From Desulfocapsa sp. (GTDB taxonomy: Bacteria > Desulfobacterota > Desulfobulbia > Desulfobulbales > Desulfocapsaceae): a stretch of DNA of 6,835 nt. This document shows positions 6,719 through 6,835 of this stretch, piece after piece. Within the stretch, counting starts at the first letter, position 1, and each line of letters opens with the position of its first letter. The stretch spans positions 1 to 6,835 of the forward strand of contig DAOVZA010000114.1 of assembly GCA_030635405.1 (NCBI GenBank). The letters run 5' to 3'. Under the pieces are notes generated by a model, which did no database searches, had not been told where the DNA came from, and was given only the letters and a program-made list of their open reading frames with translations. The translations under genes were made by a program, and so were the position numbers.

Positions 6719-6835
6719 TTATTCAACATAGGTCGAAGCAACCATACCCATGGGAGTCTCAACCCTCACCCCGGGAACAGCGAGAAGAATGTTATTTTTC
6801 TGCAAAATCGTAAGTATTTTTGCAAACACCGCAGA
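6719..6835 (-). CDS. C-terminal end of an unidentified convergent gene
   Basis: An open minus-strand frame enters from the right edge and ends in TAA after 38 codons (…KILTILQKNNILLAVPGV… to …GMVASTYVE). It is uninterrupted, has a natural residue mix, and its stop falls 16 bp past the convergent stop of the preceding gene, so it is probably a real gene tail. I do not recognise the family. No terminator hairpin is visible in the short gap between the two stops. Confidence 0.5.
   Translation of the reverse strand, partial: SAVFAKILTILQKNNILLAVPGVRVETPMGMVASTYVE

Overview
The window holds one amino-acid uptake operon and a divergent two-gene enzyme unit. It looks like a moderately AT-rich member of the Pseudomonadota. 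The transporter matches the Aap/Bzt type, best known from Alphaproteobacteria (Rhizobium aapJQMP, Rhodobacter bztABCD) and also found in Gammaproteobacteria (E. coli yhdWXYZ). Nothing in the sequence fixes the genus, and the AT-richness is unlike typical rhizobia.

Left block, minus strand, read right to left: aapJ (periplasmic binding protein, 4006-2963), a 139-nt gap with a perfect 14-bp hairpin, aapQ (permease, 2823-1645), aapM (permease, 1643-300) and aapP (ATPase, from 291 and cut by the window edge). The order J-Q-M-P is the classic one. Spacing after aapQ is nearly zero, so this is one operon. Both permeases start at TTG. AapM carries an apparent insertion of about 70 residues with extra membrane-spanning potential.

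Right block, plus strand, starting across a 192-bp divergent intergenic region: a 434-residue protein that resembles the lysine-ketoglutarate reductase (LKR) half of eukaryotic LKR/saccharopine dehydrogenase (AASS) along its whole length, but with no saccharopine dehydrogenase half (4199-5503). It is followed after 62 nt by an FMN-dependent alpha-hydroxy-acid dehydrogenase of the glycolate oxidase/L-lactate dehydrogenase family (5566-6702). The tail of an unidentified convergent minus-strand gene enters from the right edge (6835-6719).

How they may work together (inference): the ABC system imports an amino acid or an amino-acid conjugate. The LKR-like enzyme would join an amino acid to a 2-oxo acid, or split such a saccharopine/opine-like compound. 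The flavoenzyme would interconvert a 2-hydroxy acid and its 2-oxo acid. Lysine/saccharopine or opine-type metabolism is the simplest reading, but no substrate can be proved from the sequence.

I found no tRNA, rRNA, CRISPR array, insertion sequence or phage gene.
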